Assembly (NCBI RefSeq): GCF_030758295.1
Contig: NZ_CP132335.1
Location: 2,766,412-2,830,411 of the forward strand
From: Pararhizobium sp. IMCC21322
Lineage (GTDB): Bacteria > Pseudomonadota > Alphaproteobacteria > Rhizobiales > GCA-2746425
Length of the DNA stretch: 64,000 bases
Reading direction: 5' to 3'
Shown here: one piece after another, positions 7,457 to 16,655 of the stretch
Numbering within the stretch: position 1 is the stretch's first letter
Layout of the letters: every line of letters begins with the position of its first letter
The notes under the pieces: model-generated
The model's database searches: none
What the model was told of the DNA's origin: nothing
Seen by the model: the letters and a program-made list of their open reading frames with translations, nothing else
Program-made: the position numbers and the translations under genes

Positions 7457-9388
7457 ATGACTGCAATTGATGCGTCTGGCAAAGCCGACGATGCGGCCAA
7501 AAAAAACAAACAATCGGCCACGCAGATATCCACTGAAGACGGTGATCTGGTATCCACAATCCGGAATCTGTGGCCTTATATGTGGCCGTCAGATCGACCA
7601 GAGCTGAAGCAACGCGTCTGGTTGGCGTTTGCTGCGCTGGTTGTCGCTAAAATCGTTACCGTATTTGTGCCATTTCTCTACAAATATGCCACCGATGCAC
7701 TGGCCGGGAATGATGAGGAAATTGCCTTTTTGCCTGCGTTTTTGCTGGTTCCGGTCATGCTGGTCATTGCCTATGGCGTTGGCCGTATTCTGATGATTGG
7801 CTTTACCCAGCTCCGTGATGGGCTGTTTGCTAGGGTCAGCCAACATGCCGTCCGCAGTCTTGCGCGCAAGACGTTTGTTCACATGCATGACTTATCCTTA
7901 AGGTTCCATCTGCAACGCCGCACAGGCGGCTTGTCGCGGATCATCGAACGCGGCACCAAGGGAATTGAAACGGTCGTCCGCTTTACAATTCTTGCCTCGT
8001 TCCCAACCGCACTGGAATTTATTTTCATGGCCGGTGTGGTTGGCTACCATTTCAACATGACTTATCTGGCCGTGATTGTGGTCATGATCGTTGTCTATGT
8101 CGTCTTTACCATCTTGGCTTCGAACTGGCGCATCGCAATCCGCCGCGAAATGAACAATGCCGATACGGAGGCCAACAGCAAGTCTGTCGACAGTCTGCTC
8201 AATTATGAAACGGTCAAATATTTCAGCAATGAGCAGATGGAAGCCGGACGGTTCGATGAATCCATGGAAGGTTATGAGGGCGCTGCAGTCAAGACAGCCA
8301 CATCTCTGGCCTGGCTGAATTTCGGCCAGACCCTCATTTTTTCAATCGGAATGGTTGTGTGCATGGCCATGTCGGCGAATGCCGTAGTGGCGGGTACACA
8401 GACGCTGGGCGACTTTGTGCTGATCAACGCGCTTTTGATCCAGCTCTACATTCCCCTGAATTTCATCGGTTCGATCTATCGGGAAATCAAACAGGGATTT
8501 GTGGATATTGAGGCGATGTTCAATCTTCTTGGGGTCGCGCCCGAAGTGGAAGACAAGCCCGATGCGCCAGATGTGATCATCAATAATGCGACCATCCGAT
8601 TTGAGGATGTGCGGTTTCACTATGATGAAAACAGGGCAATCCTGAAAGGCGTGGATTTTGAAGTACCCGCTGGTCAGACGGTTGCGATTGTTGGGCCCTC
8701 CGGTGCAGGTAAATCCACTATTTCTCGTTTGTTGTTCCGGTTTTATGATGTGACAGGTGGTCGGATTCTTATTGATGGCCAGGATGTGCGCGACGTAAGC
8801 CAGACCTCTGTCAGACAGCAAATCGGCATGGTTCCGCAGGATACGGTTCTGTTCAATGAATCGATTGCTTACAACGTACGCTATGGTCGCCCTGATGCCA
8901 CCGATGATGAAGTCAGGCAGGCAGCTGAAATGGCGCAAATCTCTGATTTCATCAAAAGCCTGCCCGATGGTTTTGATACAGAAGTCGGCGAGCGCGGGTT
9001 AAAATTATCCGGTGGCGAAAAGCAACGTGTTGCCATCGCCAGAACCATACTGAAAGCCCCGCCAATCCTGATTTTGGATGAAGCGACATCTGCTCTCGAC
9101 AGCCACACTGAACAGGAAATTCAAAGTGCACTTGATCAGGTGTCGAAAGGTCGCACGACGCTTGTGATTGCTCACCGCCTGTCGACGGTGGTCAGCGCGC
9201 ATGAAATCATAGTTCTGGATAGCGGCATGATCGCTGAGCGTGGAACCCATCAGGAATTGCTGTCGCAGGACGGCATTTACGCGTCCATGTGGAACCGTCA
9301 ACGGGAAGTGAATGAAGCCGCCGAACGTCTGCGTAAGGCTCGCGAATCCGATGACCGTGGTTTTGTCGGATCGCTTGTAGCCGAGTAG
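7457..9388 (+). CDS. Atm1/HMT1-type ABC exporter (membrane and ATPase domains fused)
   Basis: This 643-residue half transporter of the ABCB7/Atm1 group works as a homodimer in the inner membrane. Six membrane helices span roughly residues 50-340 (TVFVPFLYKYATDAL, VVGYHFNMTYLAVIVV and others). The ATPase domain has Walker A GPSGAGKST, the signature LSGGEKQRVAIARTIL, Walker B ILILDEATSALDS and the switch His in IAHRLST. Relatives export glutathione conjugates, metal-glutathione complexes or sulfur species for cytosolic iron-sulfur maturation. The start at 7457 lies 67 bp after the ArsR gene; that gap holds the short inverted repeat GCGCCG-cattt-t-CGGCGC near 7409, probably too weak for a terminator. 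Confidence 0.93.
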   Translation: MTAIDASGKADDAAKKNKQSATQISTEDGDLVSTIRNLWPYMWPSDRPELKQRVWLAFAALVVAKIVTVFVPFLYKYATDALAGNDEEIAFLPAFLLVPVMLVIAYGVGRILMIGFTQLRDGLFARVSQHAVRSLARKTFVHMHDLSLRFHLQRRTGGLSRIIERGTKGIETVVRFTILASFPTALEFIFMAGVVGYHFNMTYLAVIVVMIVVYVVFTILASNWRIAIRREMNNADTEANSKSVDSLLNYETVKYFSNEQMEAGRFDESMEGYEGAAVKTATSLAWLNFGQTLIFSIGMVVCMAMSANAVVAGTQTLGDFVLINALLIQLYIPLNFIGSIYREIKQGFVDIEAMFNLLGVAPEVEDKPDAPDVIINNATIRFEDVRFHYDENRAILKGVDFEVPAGQTVAIVGPSGAGKSTISRLLFRFYDVTGGRILIDGQDVRDVSQTSVRQQIGMVPQDTVLFNESIAYNVRYGRPDATDDEVRQAAEMAQISDFIKSLPDGFDTEVGERGLKLSGGEKQRVAIARTILKAPPILILDEATSALDSHTEQEIQSALDQVSKGRTTLVIAHRLSTVVSAHEIIVLDSGMIAERGTHQELLSQDGIYASMWNRQREVNEAAERLRKARESDDRGFVGSLVAE

Positions 9389-9499
9389 TTGGAAATTTAC
9401 TCTTCTCCCACATCTGATTTGCAACTGGATATTGAATGTGCATGTCTGGTAAAGGGTGACAAGGCCACACCCGGTCGGAACAGGTAACGCAGTATCATC

Positions 9500-10204
9500 A
9501 TGAGCACTATCGTAGACAGTATCCGCAACTCATTTGTTCCCATTCACAAAGAGGGATACCTATTTATTGCCATTGCCGCGTTTCTGGCGCTGGTGCTTGG
9601 ATGGCTTTGGTCGCCCTTGTTCTGGATTTTTGGGATACTGACCGCCTGGGTTGCATATTTCTTTCGGGACCCGTCCCGGGTGACACCCATTGACGAGCGT
9701 TTTGTCATTAGCCCGGCCGATGGACGCGTTTCCGCGATTGGCCAGTTCGTGCCGCCGCCGGAACTGGAATTGGGCACACAGGCACTGGACCGTATTTCGA
9801 TTTTCATGAATGTATTCAATTGCCACGTAAATCGCTTGCCGATGAGTGGCCAGATTACGCGTATTGCCTATACGCCCGGAAAATTCCTGAATGCGGAGTT
9901 GGATAAGGCCAGCGAGCACAATGAGCGTAACAGCCTGGTTGTGAATACACGCTACGGCAAAGTTGGTGTTGTGCAGATTGCAGGTCTGATTGCACGCCGT
10001 ATTGTCTGCTGGTCCAGGGAAGGGCAGGACATGACCGCCGGAGAGCGGTTTGGTCTGATCCGGTTTGGATCACGACTGGACGTTTATTTGCCACGTGGAA
10101 CCTCAACCCGTGTTGCCATGGGCCAGACTGCAATAGCAGGCGAAACGGTTCTTGCGGTATTTGAGGACGGTGGCGCACATGAATTACAGTCTCGCGTGGA
10201 TTGA
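9500..10204 (+). CDS. psd: Phosphatidylserine decarboxylase proenzyme (short form)
   Basis: It makes phosphatidylethanolamine from phosphatidylserine at the inner membrane. At 234 residues this is the short form common in alphaproteobacteria. Two hydrophobic helices near the start ([18 protein letters not shown] and [16 protein letters not shown]) anchor it. The conserved FFRDP, ISPADG and [11 protein letters not shown] blocks follow, and the self-cleavage site lies in [10 protein letters not shown], where the serine of GS becomes the pyruvoyl group. It ends against pssA, which makes its substrate, so the two form one operon. Confidence 0.96.
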   Translation: MSTIVDSIRNSFVPIHKEGYLFIAIAAFLALVLGWLWSPLFWIFGILTAWVAYFFRDPSRVTPIDERFVISPADGRVSAIGQFVPPPELELGTQALDRISIFMNVFNCHVNRLPMSGQITRIAYTPGKFLNAELDKASEHNERNSLVVNTRYGKVGVVQIAGLIARRIVCWSREGQDMTAGERFGLIRFGSRLDVYLPRGTSTRVAMGQTAIAGETVLAVFEDGGAHELQSRVD

Positions 10205-10209
10205 TTGAC

Positions 10210-11055
10210 ATGAGCGGACCATTTCAGCCTCTGGACCCGGATGACAAGGATGGATTGGGCCGTAATCTGGTCGATCCAGTAAAGAAGCGACCCATTTCCC
10301 TGCGTGCCATATTGCCAAATATGGTGACACTACTGGCACTATGCGCCGGATTGACCTCAATCCGTCTGGCGATGGAGGGGCGTTTTGAATTTGCCATTTT
10401 CGCCATGGTGCTCGCAGCTGTACTGGATGGACTGGATGGCCGTGTTGCGCGGCTTTTGAAGTCCAGCTCCAAATTGGGGGCCGAGCTGGATTCCCTTACA
10501 GATTTTGTGAATTTTGGCGTTGCGCCGGGCATGATCCTGTATCTTTGGCTGCTGCATGATTTGCGGTCGCTTGGGTGGATTGCTGCGCTGGTGTTCGCCA
10601 TTTGCATGGCGCTGCGTCTGGCGCGATTCAACGTAGCCAATGCCTCAAAAAGCAAGCGCAACAAATCTGATGAGTGGCAGGATAATTATTTTACAGGTGT
10701 TCCCGCTCCGGCAGGTGCCATGTGTGCTTTGCTGCCCTTGTCGCTTCAGAAAATCGGTGTGCCCATCGATGCGGACTGGTCCTTTGTCATTCTGATCTAC
10801 GTTCTGTGCATCGGTTTTCTGGTCGTAAGCACTGTCCCGACATTCTCGGGTAAGAAATTGGGCTCTGGCATTCCCCGTGATTTTGCGCTTCCCCTGATGG
10901 TGGGGCTGGTCTTGTGGGCTGCATTGCTGGCAAGCTACCCGTTTACTGTCGTCACCATCATGACCTTCATCTATCTGGGGCTGCTGCCTGTTGGAATTCG
11001 CAGTTTCCGTAAAAAAATGGCGGCTGAACAACAGCCGCCATCGTCGCAAGAGTAG
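10210..11055 (+). CDS. pssA: CDP-diacylglycerol-serine O-phosphatidyltransferase
   Basis: It joins CDP-diacylglycerol and serine to make phosphatidylserine. The CDP-alcohol phosphotransferase motif is complete: DGLDGRVARLL, then GAELDSLTD eight residues on. About eight hydrophobic segments follow in a 281-residue protein. The ATG at 10210 is chosen; a TTG at 10201 would overlap psd. The last codons contain a perfect 10-bp inverted repeat that probably serves as the terminator of the opposing efflux operon (separate entry), which explains the KKMAAEQQPP tail at the RNA level. Confidence 0.95.
   Translation: MSGPFQPLDPDDKDGLGRNLVDPVKKRPISLRAILPNMVTLLALCAGLTSIRLAMEGRFEFAIFAMVLAAVLDGLDGRVARLLKSSSKLGAELDSLTDFVNFGVAPGMILYLWLLHDLRSLGWIAALVFAICMALRLARFNVANASKSKRNKSDEWQDNYFTGVPAPAGAMCALLPLSLQKIGVPIDADWSFVILIYVLCIGFLVVSTVPTFSGKKLGSGIPRDFALPLMVGLVLWAALLASYPFTVVTIMTFIYLGLLPVGIRSFRKKMAAEQQPPSSQE
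11011..11041 (-). terminator. Rho-independent terminator for the RND operon, inside the pssA 3' end
   Basis: ATGGCGGCTG at 11017-11026 and CAGCCGCCAT at 11032-11041 form a perfect 10-bp stem with a 5-nt loop. Seven A residues at 11011-11017 become a T-run after the stem on the minus strand. It therefore fits a terminator for leftward transcription, 35 bp past the RND gene stop, placed within the coding end of the convergent pssA gene. Confidence 0.75.
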
Positions 11056-11075
11056 GGATTTCAGGAATTGAGCTT

Positions 11076-14000
11076 TTACTCCGCCGCTTGTGGGAGGGGG
11101 CGCTCTTGAGGCGTAGTTTCGTCCCGCATTGGGAAGGGACGAATGTCCGCCGTTTCTCGCCTTCCGGTCTCCCGCGTGTCGCTGTTTTTGTCTCTCAGGC
11201 GATGGTACAATTCAACGAAATTGGTTGGCATGGACAGCAGCACCGGCACCAGCAATAGCGTCAGTAGTGTTGAGAATGCCAGACCGGCAATGATTGCCGT
11301 GGATAGCTGGACCCACCAGATCGACGTAATTCCGCCAACCGATACGACGCGATTGAAGAAGTCGAAATTCACCTGAGTGGCCATCGGGATCAGGCCGGCA
11401 ATTGTTGTGATTGTGGTCAGCAAAATAGGTCGCAACCGCTGAGCACTGGTCTTCAGGACAGCTTCCTTCGGTGGCGCGCCCTCCTGGCGCAATCGATTAT
11501 AAGTATCGATCAGAACAATAGCGTTGTTCACCACAATACCGGCAAGCGCCACCACGCCGGTACCTGTCATGATGATTGAGAACTTCTGGCCCGTTACCAT
11601 CAGGCCAATCAAAACGCCAACCACAGCCAATATCACAGTCATCAACGTGATGGCCGTCTGATAGAAGGAGTTGTACTGGGTTACCAAAATGATGAACATC
11701 AGGAACAGAGAGACAAGCGCCGCTTTTTGCAGAAAGGCACCAGCTTCCTTTTGTTCTTCATCGGCCCCCCGGAAGCGCATCTGAACTGTGTCGGGCCAGC
11801 TCTGCTCATCGAGCCATTGCTGTAACTCGGTAACCTTTGCATCAGGTAAGACGCCACTATTGGGCGCAATATTAGCCTTGATATCCATGGCATACAGCCC
11901 GTCACGACGGGTGATGGTAGATACTTTCGGCACGGCTTCGCGAGTGACGAAGTTTGAAATTGGGACCTGACCGTTTGTCGTCCGTAGTTTCAACTTGTCC
12001 AATTCATCGAAGCTGCGCTGGTTTTCTGGCAAGCGGACGCGGATGTCGATTTCATCTTCGGAATCATCGGGTCGATAAGTCCCGATCATCACGCCATTGG
12101 TTACCAACTGAACCATTGCACCCACAGAACCGATCCCCGCATTGAACCGACCAGCCTCTTCCCGATCAATATCAAGCTGCCACTCGATGCCGGGAAGGGG
12201 ACGACCATCCTCAATCTCAATGAGATCGCTCATCGTCTCCACTTGACTGCGAACCTGTGCAACCGCAGTGACCAGCTGGTCATAATCTGTGGATTTGATT
12301 TCCAGACGTAAATCCTTGCCGGTAGGTGGGCCACCCTCGACTTTACGGATTTCGACCGAAATTCCGGCCATGTCAGCTGTTCTGGATCGGATTTCATCAA
12401 AGATATCGATCGCCTTGCGGCGGCAGCAATAATCTTCCAACTCAATGTTGATCTCACCGATCACATCAGCAGGTTTATCCTGAACGCCGCCAATGGCATC
12501 TCCGCCACCACCGCCGCTGCCGGCGGTTGCAGATGCAACCGCATTACGGACGCCAACAGTCTGGAGAATCTCACCTTCAACTTCACGCACCAGATCATCA
12601 ATTTCAAGAATTGACATGTTGCCGCGGCCGGTAACCAGAACAATGGCCTGATCCGGCTCTTCCTCGACGAAAAATTCCTCACCGGCATTGTTGGATCCAA
12701 ATGCAACAAAGACGCCCACAACGATTGCCACTGCCACTGTGAGGGTAATCAGATTACCGGTCACAGAGCCGGAAATCCGGTTCAGGAAACGCAGGTAAAT
12801 TCCTGTGATACCTTTCATCTCCGCAATGTTCAGATCGGCATTTGCATTCATCTGTGCTGCTTGCTTCGCTTCCTCCTGCGAGGCTTTGTTTCGACCAATC
12901 AGACCACCAGTAACAGGCAGGAAGATCATCGCCGTGACAAGCGCCGCTGACAGAACGATCACCACCATAATCGGCAGATAGCTCATGAATTCACCGGATA
13001 CGCCGGGCCAGAGCAACAGCGGCAGGAATGCCGCCAGTGTCGTCCCGGTGGAGGATACAATCGGCCAAAGCATGAGTTTTGCCGCGCGAATATAGGCTTC
13101 ACGCCGATGCATGCCTTCCGATATTTTTCGGTCGGCATATTCCACAATCACAATGGCGCCATCCACAAGCATACCAACGGTCAGCACAAGGCCGAACATG
13201 ACCATCATATTTACAGTCATGCCAAGGCCCCCAAGAATGAGAAAGCCTGTCATGAAGCTGGTTGGAATCGCCAGACCGACCAGGATGGCGGAGCGCACGC
13301 CCAAGGCTGCCAAAACAACAATCATCACCAATACGATGGCGGTCATGATTGAGGATTGCAAAGAGCCCTGAACTTCCTTGATGAAGTTGGATTGATCGAG
13401 CATGAAATCAATCTGAATGGCATCGGGCCACTCAGATGTAAATTCAACCACCTTTTCTCGTACAGCGACATTGTTTTCGATGATGTTCGTGCCCAGGCGC
13501 TTCACAACGCTGATCGCAATGGCTTGTTTGCCATTGATGCGGGTAAAGCCACTGGGGTCTTTGAACGTGCGACGGATTTCCGCCACATCAGACAGCGTTA
13601 CAACACCTTCACCATTCTGTTTGATTGGGAGCGAGTAGACATCTTGAGCGGTCTCAATGAGGCCTGGCACCTTGACGTTAAACCGTCCTCTGCCGCTATC
13701 CAGAAACCCGGCTGCCACCAACTGGTTGTTGTTGGACAGGGACGTCAGTAATTCCTGCTGAGTGATATCATAGGATTCAAGCCGCATCATATCGATGATG
13801 ACTTCAAGCTGCTCTTCTCTGTGACCGTTCAGATTTGCTTCCAGGACAGTGGGAATGGATTCCAATTCATCCTGCAGCAAGCGGGCATGACGGAACAGGG
13901 TCCGCTCCGGAACATTACCGGAAAGCGCGACAAATATGGTTGGTTGTAGCGAGAAATTAGTCTCGAATATCTGCGGTTCATTGGCATCATCCGGCAATTC

Positions 14001-14354
14001 CGCCTGAGCCTGGTCCACCTTGTCGCGGATATCAGCAAGTGCCTTTTCCTTGTTGAAGTCTATGTTGAATTCAAGAACGATGCCCGCATGGCCCTCAGAG
14101 GCCACAGCTGTCAATTCTTTCAACCCATCAAGGCCACGCAACGATGTCTCCATAGGACGGACCAGAAGACGTTCTGAATCTTCAGGGGAAATGCCTTGCT
14201 GCCCGATGGAAACATAGAAGACCGGTACATCAATGTCCGGATTGGCTTCCTTGGGGATAGCAATATAGGTGAACGCACCAGCCAGGATCATCACCAGCAT
14301 CAGTGTGAGAACGGTCCGTGGACGGCGTAAAATGCTATCAAGTGCTGATATCAT
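11076..14354 (-). CDS. RND efflux transporter, inner-membrane permease
   Basis: The 1092-residue proton-driven pump component shows the RND pattern: a first membrane helix (TVLTLMLVMILAGAFTYIAIP), a large periplasmic loop, a block of helices with GMLVDGAIVIVEYADRK, a second loop, and a final helix block with GIVVNNAIVLIDTYNRLRQEG. This matches the AcrB/MexB superfamily in the branch of about 1000-1100 residues common in alphaproteobacteria. Substrates cannot be read from the sequence. Its ATG overlaps the stop of the adaptor gene by 4 bp, so translation is coupled. No TolC-like outer-membrane gene is in the window. Confidence 0.94.
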   Translation of the reverse strand: MISALDSILRRPRTVLTLMLVMILAGAFTYIAIPKEANPDIDVPVFYVSIGQQGISPEDSERLLVRPMETSLRGLDGLKELTAVASEGHAGIVLEFNIDFNKEKALADIRDKVDQAQAELPDDANEPQIFETNFSLQPTIFVALSGNVPERTLFRHARLLQDELESIPTVLEANLNGHREEQLEVIIDMMRLESYDITQQELLTSLSNNNQLVAAGFLDSGRGRFNVKVPGLIETAQDVYSLPIKQNGEGVVTLSDVAEIRRTFKDPSGFTRINGKQAIAISVVKRLGTNIIENNVAVREKVVEFTSEWPDAIQIDFMLDQSNFIKEVQGSLQSSIMTAIVLVMIVVLAALGVRSAILVGLAIPTSFMTGFLILGGLGMTVNMMVMFGLVLTVGMLVDGAIVIVEYADRKISEGMHRREAYIRAAKLMLWPIVSSTGTTLAAFLPLLLWPGVSGEFMSYLPIMVVIVLSAALVTAMIFLPVTGGLIGRNKASQEEAKQAAQMNANADLNIAEMKGITGIYLRFLNRISGSVTGNLITLTVAVAIVVGVFVAFGSNNAGEEFFVEEEPDQAIVLVTGRGNMSILEIDDLVREVEGEILQTVGVRNAVASATAGSGGGGGDAIGGVQDKPADVIGEINIELEDYCCRRKAIDIFDEIRSRTADMAGISVEIRKVEGGPPTGKDLRLEIKSTDYDQLVTAVAQVRSQVETMSDLIEIEDGRPLPGIEWQLDIDREEAGRFNAGIGSVGAMVQLVTNGVMIGTYRPDDSEDEIDIRVRLPENQRSFDELDKLKLRTTNGQVPISNFVTREAVPKVSTITRRDGLYAMDIKANIAPNSGVLPDAKVTELQQWLDEQSWPDTVQMRFRGADEEQKEAGAFLQKAALVSLFLMFIILVTQYNSFYQTAITLMTVILAVVGVLIGLMVTGQKFSIIMTGTGVVALAGIVVNNAIVLIDTYNRLRQEGAPPKEAVLKTSAQRLRPILLTTITTIAGLIPMATQVNFDFFNRVVSVGGITSIWWVQLSTAIIAGLAFSTLLTLLLVPVLLSMPTNFVELYHRLRDKNSDTRETGRRETADIRPFPMRDETTPQERPLPQAAE

Positions 14355-15454
14355 TGTGCGGCCTCCGCAAATACAGGTTCAACGGGTTGGCCATCGACGA
14401 CATATTCCTGACCAACGGCAATAACCGTTATGCGCTCCGGCAGGCCGCCAGCCCATACACCGTCCATGCTTTCGCCAAGGATGGCGATTTTTTGAAAGTA
14501 GTTCGTTCCCTGATCAAGATCGACCAGTCGAATGCCTACATCGCCGGCATCGCTCAGTGTCAGCATGCTGGGTGCCAGCAAATGGGCAGAGACTGCTTTC
14601 AAGGGAATATTTGCGGTTGCGGTCACACCATCGCGGATGGCGTTGTCACTATTCGGCATTGTAATATCGACTCGAAAAGTCCGCGTGGCCGCATCCGCTG
14701 CTGCAGAAATGTAGCTGACCGTTCCGGTTCTCGTTTCCCCGGTGATCAAACTGATGTCCGCTTGCTGCCCAATTGATAGATTCCCGATGTCTCTTTCAGA
14801 AACCTGCCCGGTTACCAGCATTGGGTCGGTGTCAATCAAAGTTGCACACACGCCGCCAACCGAGAGCAGATCGCCATTTTCTACCAACGGCTCCTGAACG
14901 ATGCCCGCAACGGTCGCTCTAATTTCAATACGATCCAGTTCCTGTTCCGCCTCTTGCAGGGCGGCTTTGGCCGAATCAAGGGTCGCTTTCAGTGCCGCCA
15001 CCTGATTGGTTGCGGCAAACCCGCGCTCTTGCAGTTTTGCGTTTGCAGAATAGTCTGCCTGGGTCTGTTCCAACGTCGCTTTCGCCTGAAGAACACGCGC
15101 TTCTCTTGCGCCTGTGTTCAGTCGGCACAAAAGATCGCCCGGCATGACGTGATCTCCAAGAATCACCAGGCGCTCGGCAACGATTGCATTGGTTTCCGCG
15201 CGCACAGAAATAGTGGCGTCAGCTTCCGTCCGGCCTCGGATCTCCAATTGACGTTGCCGTTCAGCGGCCTCCAATGTGACGACCCGTACCGAAACCTTCT
15301 GCAACGCGCTTTCCTGACGTTCGGCAATGCTGACCGCATCAGCACTTGCGGTAGCCTGACCGCCTATATTGAATCTGCCTGTGCCCATCCAAACGCCAAT
15401 TCCGACGAGCACAAGTGTCGCTGTCAGATATGATTTGTTGATTCGAAAAGCCAT
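14351..15454 (-). CDS. RND efflux periplasmic adaptor (membrane fusion protein)
   Basis: The ATG at 15454 is preferred because AGGAG lies 7 bp before it; a GTG at 15457 is the alternative. The 367-residue protein has one N-terminal membrane or signal segment (YLTATLVLVGIGVWMG), a lipoyl-like half (VRAETNAIVAERLVILGDHVMPGDLLCRL), a coiled-coil hairpin (VLQAKATLEQTQADYSANAK through AALQEAEQELDRIEIRA), the second lipoyl half, and beta-barrel domains. There is no lipobox cysteine, so it is held by the N-terminal helix. It links the permease to an outer-membrane channel encoded elsewhere. Its start overlaps the PadR gene stop. Confidence 0.92.
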   Translation of the reverse strand: MAFRINKSYLTATLVLVGIGVWMGTGRFNIGGQATASADAVSIAERQESALQKVSVRVVTLEAAERQRQLEIRGRTEADATISVRAETNAIVAERLVILGDHVMPGDLLCRLNTGAREARVLQAKATLEQTQADYSANAKLQERGFAATNQVAALKATLDSAKAALQEAEQELDRIEIRATVAGIVQEPLVENGDLLSVGGVCATLIDTDPMLVTGQVSERDIGNLSIGQQADISLITGETRTGTVSYISAAADAATRTFRVDITMPNSDNAIRDGVTATANIPLKAVSAHLLAPSMLTLSDAGDVGIRLVDLDQGTNYFQKIAILGESMDGVWAGGLPERITVIAVGQEYVVDGQPVEPVFAEAAQ

Positions 15455-16059
15455 CACTGGGCTCCTGTCAGATGCGCCGATTTTGGGAGAGTGTCGGCAT
15501 CGTGTTTATCATTTGACGGTTCTGATCCGGGGTTTCTTCTGGTGCCTGCACAGGCTTCCAGTTCTGCGCGGGTGTCTTCCAAAAATTTCAGGGATTGAGA
15601 CATGCAATGCATGCCGTAACGGGCAGCCCAAAGGAAACTTGGATGAACACTGTTGGCCTCGATCTGCTCGATCATGCTCAATTCCTGCTGCAGTTGTTTC
15701 TTATGTGTATCTATGGCTCTGGTGACGGCCTCATGCGGCAACATTTCCGCAGAAATAGCGATCATCAAAAATTCGGACCTGAAAACATCGGGTGAGGGTG
15801 GTTCCTGAAGGGATTTGATCAACTCTTCCCGGCCAGCGGCGTTGATTGAATAAATCTTGCGTGCTGGCTTGCCTTGCTGCGTTTCTTCACGGCATGACAC
15901 CATTCCTTCACTCTCCAGCTTGTTAAGCGCTGGATAGATGGAGCCATAGCTCGCGTCGACGAAATGACTGTATTTGCCATCAATCGACATTTTCCGGATT
16001 TCATATCCGGTTGCATCTTCAAAGTTGAGAATACCAAGGCAAAGCGTTCTGACGTTCAT
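15454..16059 (-). CDS. PadR-family transcriptional regulator
   Basis: The start at 16059 gives MNVRTLCLGILNFEDATGYEI, the usual PadR opening; a frame to 16098 adds 13 residues without support. The winged helix shows YGSIYPALNKLESEGMV and KIYSINAAGREEL, followed by a Vir-type C-terminal helical domain (LQQELSMIEQIE), 201 residues in all. PadR proteins usually repress neighbouring genes and are released by small aromatic or toxic compounds. As first gene of the efflux operon with palindromes just upstream, it probably represses its own operon. Confidence 0.9.
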   Translation of the reverse strand: MNVRTLCLGILNFEDATGYEIRKMSIDGKYSHFVDASYGSIYPALNKLESEGMVSCREETQQGKPARKIYSINAAGREELIKSLQEPPSPDVFRSEFLMIAISAEMLPHEAVTRAIDTHKKQLQQELSMIEQIEANSVHPSFLWAARYGMHCMSQSLKFLEDTRAELEACAGTRRNPGSEPSNDKHDADTLPKSAHLTGAQ

Positions 16060-16108
16060 GACAAGCCGTTCAAAAAGGGGGCTCGCCAGCACGATCATAT
16101 GCTTGGCG

Positions 16109-16131
16109 AGTATATATCATTTCGATATACT
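16109..16131 (-). promoter_or_regulatory. Probable PadR operator/promoter of the efflux operon
   Basis: AGTATAT at 16109-16115 and ATATACT at 16125-16131 are a perfect 7-bp inverted repeat with 9 bp between, 50-72 bp upstream of the PadR start. AT-rich dyads of about this size are typical PadR targets. Downstream on the plus strand, CAGACATAT occurs twice (about 16137 and 16152), 15 bp apart, and may be part of the same site. Confidence 0.5.
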
Positions 16132-16168
16132 TTCGACAGACATATTCCTAACAGACATATACGTCAAG

Positions 16169-16200
16169 TTTTGTCAGCATGAACTTGCCAGCTGACAAAA
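16169..16200. promoter_or_regulatory. Perfect 10-bp palindrome of unknown role
   Basis: TTTTGTCAGC at 16169-16178 and GCTGACAAAA at 16191-16200 are exact inverted repeats around 12 nt. It lies between the PadR operon start and the end of the small gene at 16242. No T-run follows the stem on either strand, so a plain terminator is doubtful. It could be an operator or a processed hairpin at the end of the 16242-16595 transcript. Confidence 0.45.
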
Positions 16201-16241
16201 TGCAGACGGGTCAGGCAAAAATTGGAAAACAGTGTGGTCGC

Positions 16242-16595
16242 TCAGCGTTTGCGGCGTAGCTCGATGACGTTGCTGGAGACCGGAGGGCGCTGATGCGTGT
16301 CATCTTCAGAGGTGGGAGATGTCTGAGGTTCTGGAACCTGATATTTTTCAGTGGTCATTCTCAGGAATGCCCGCAAAGTCGCGATACGTTCATCCATCAT
16401 CCGTTCGAAAAACGGGTCCTTGGTGGAAAGTCCATTTGGCGAACGGTTCATCTGAAATGCCTGTGTAGAAGCCAGTCTGAACGTCATTAGCCGGTTTATG
16501 GTTAGTTTTATCTTAAGATCGTGGACCGGTAGATTCTGGATGCGGACACTGACCGTGGAAAAATCGGGTTCAAATGTTGCGCAGGTCATGTCCAT
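16242..16595 (-). CDS. Small hypothetical protein
   Basis: An open frame of up to 117 residues. I recognise no family. The C-terminal half looks like a real protein: an acidic/basic helix (DPFFERMMDERIATLRAFLR), a Pro/Ser/Thr-rich linker, and a basic end (VIELRRKR). Starts at 16595, 16487 and 16451 are possible; only 16451 has a purine site (CAGGCATTTCAG) at fair spacing, which would give 69 residues. It has no membrane segment or cysteine motif and is divergent from the LysE gene, so it is probably monocistronic. Confidence 0.4.
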   Translation of the reverse strand: MDMTCATFEPDFSTVSVRIQNLPVHDLKIKLTINRLMTFRLASTQAFQMNRSPNGLSTKDPFFERMMDERIATLRAFLRMTTEKYQVPEPQTSPTSEDDTHQRPPVSSNVIELRRKR

Positions 16596-16655
16596 TTGGT
16601 TCAGTATTTGTTAGAAACTTTGCCGAGGCGATAATTTGGCAGTTTTGGCGGGCGT

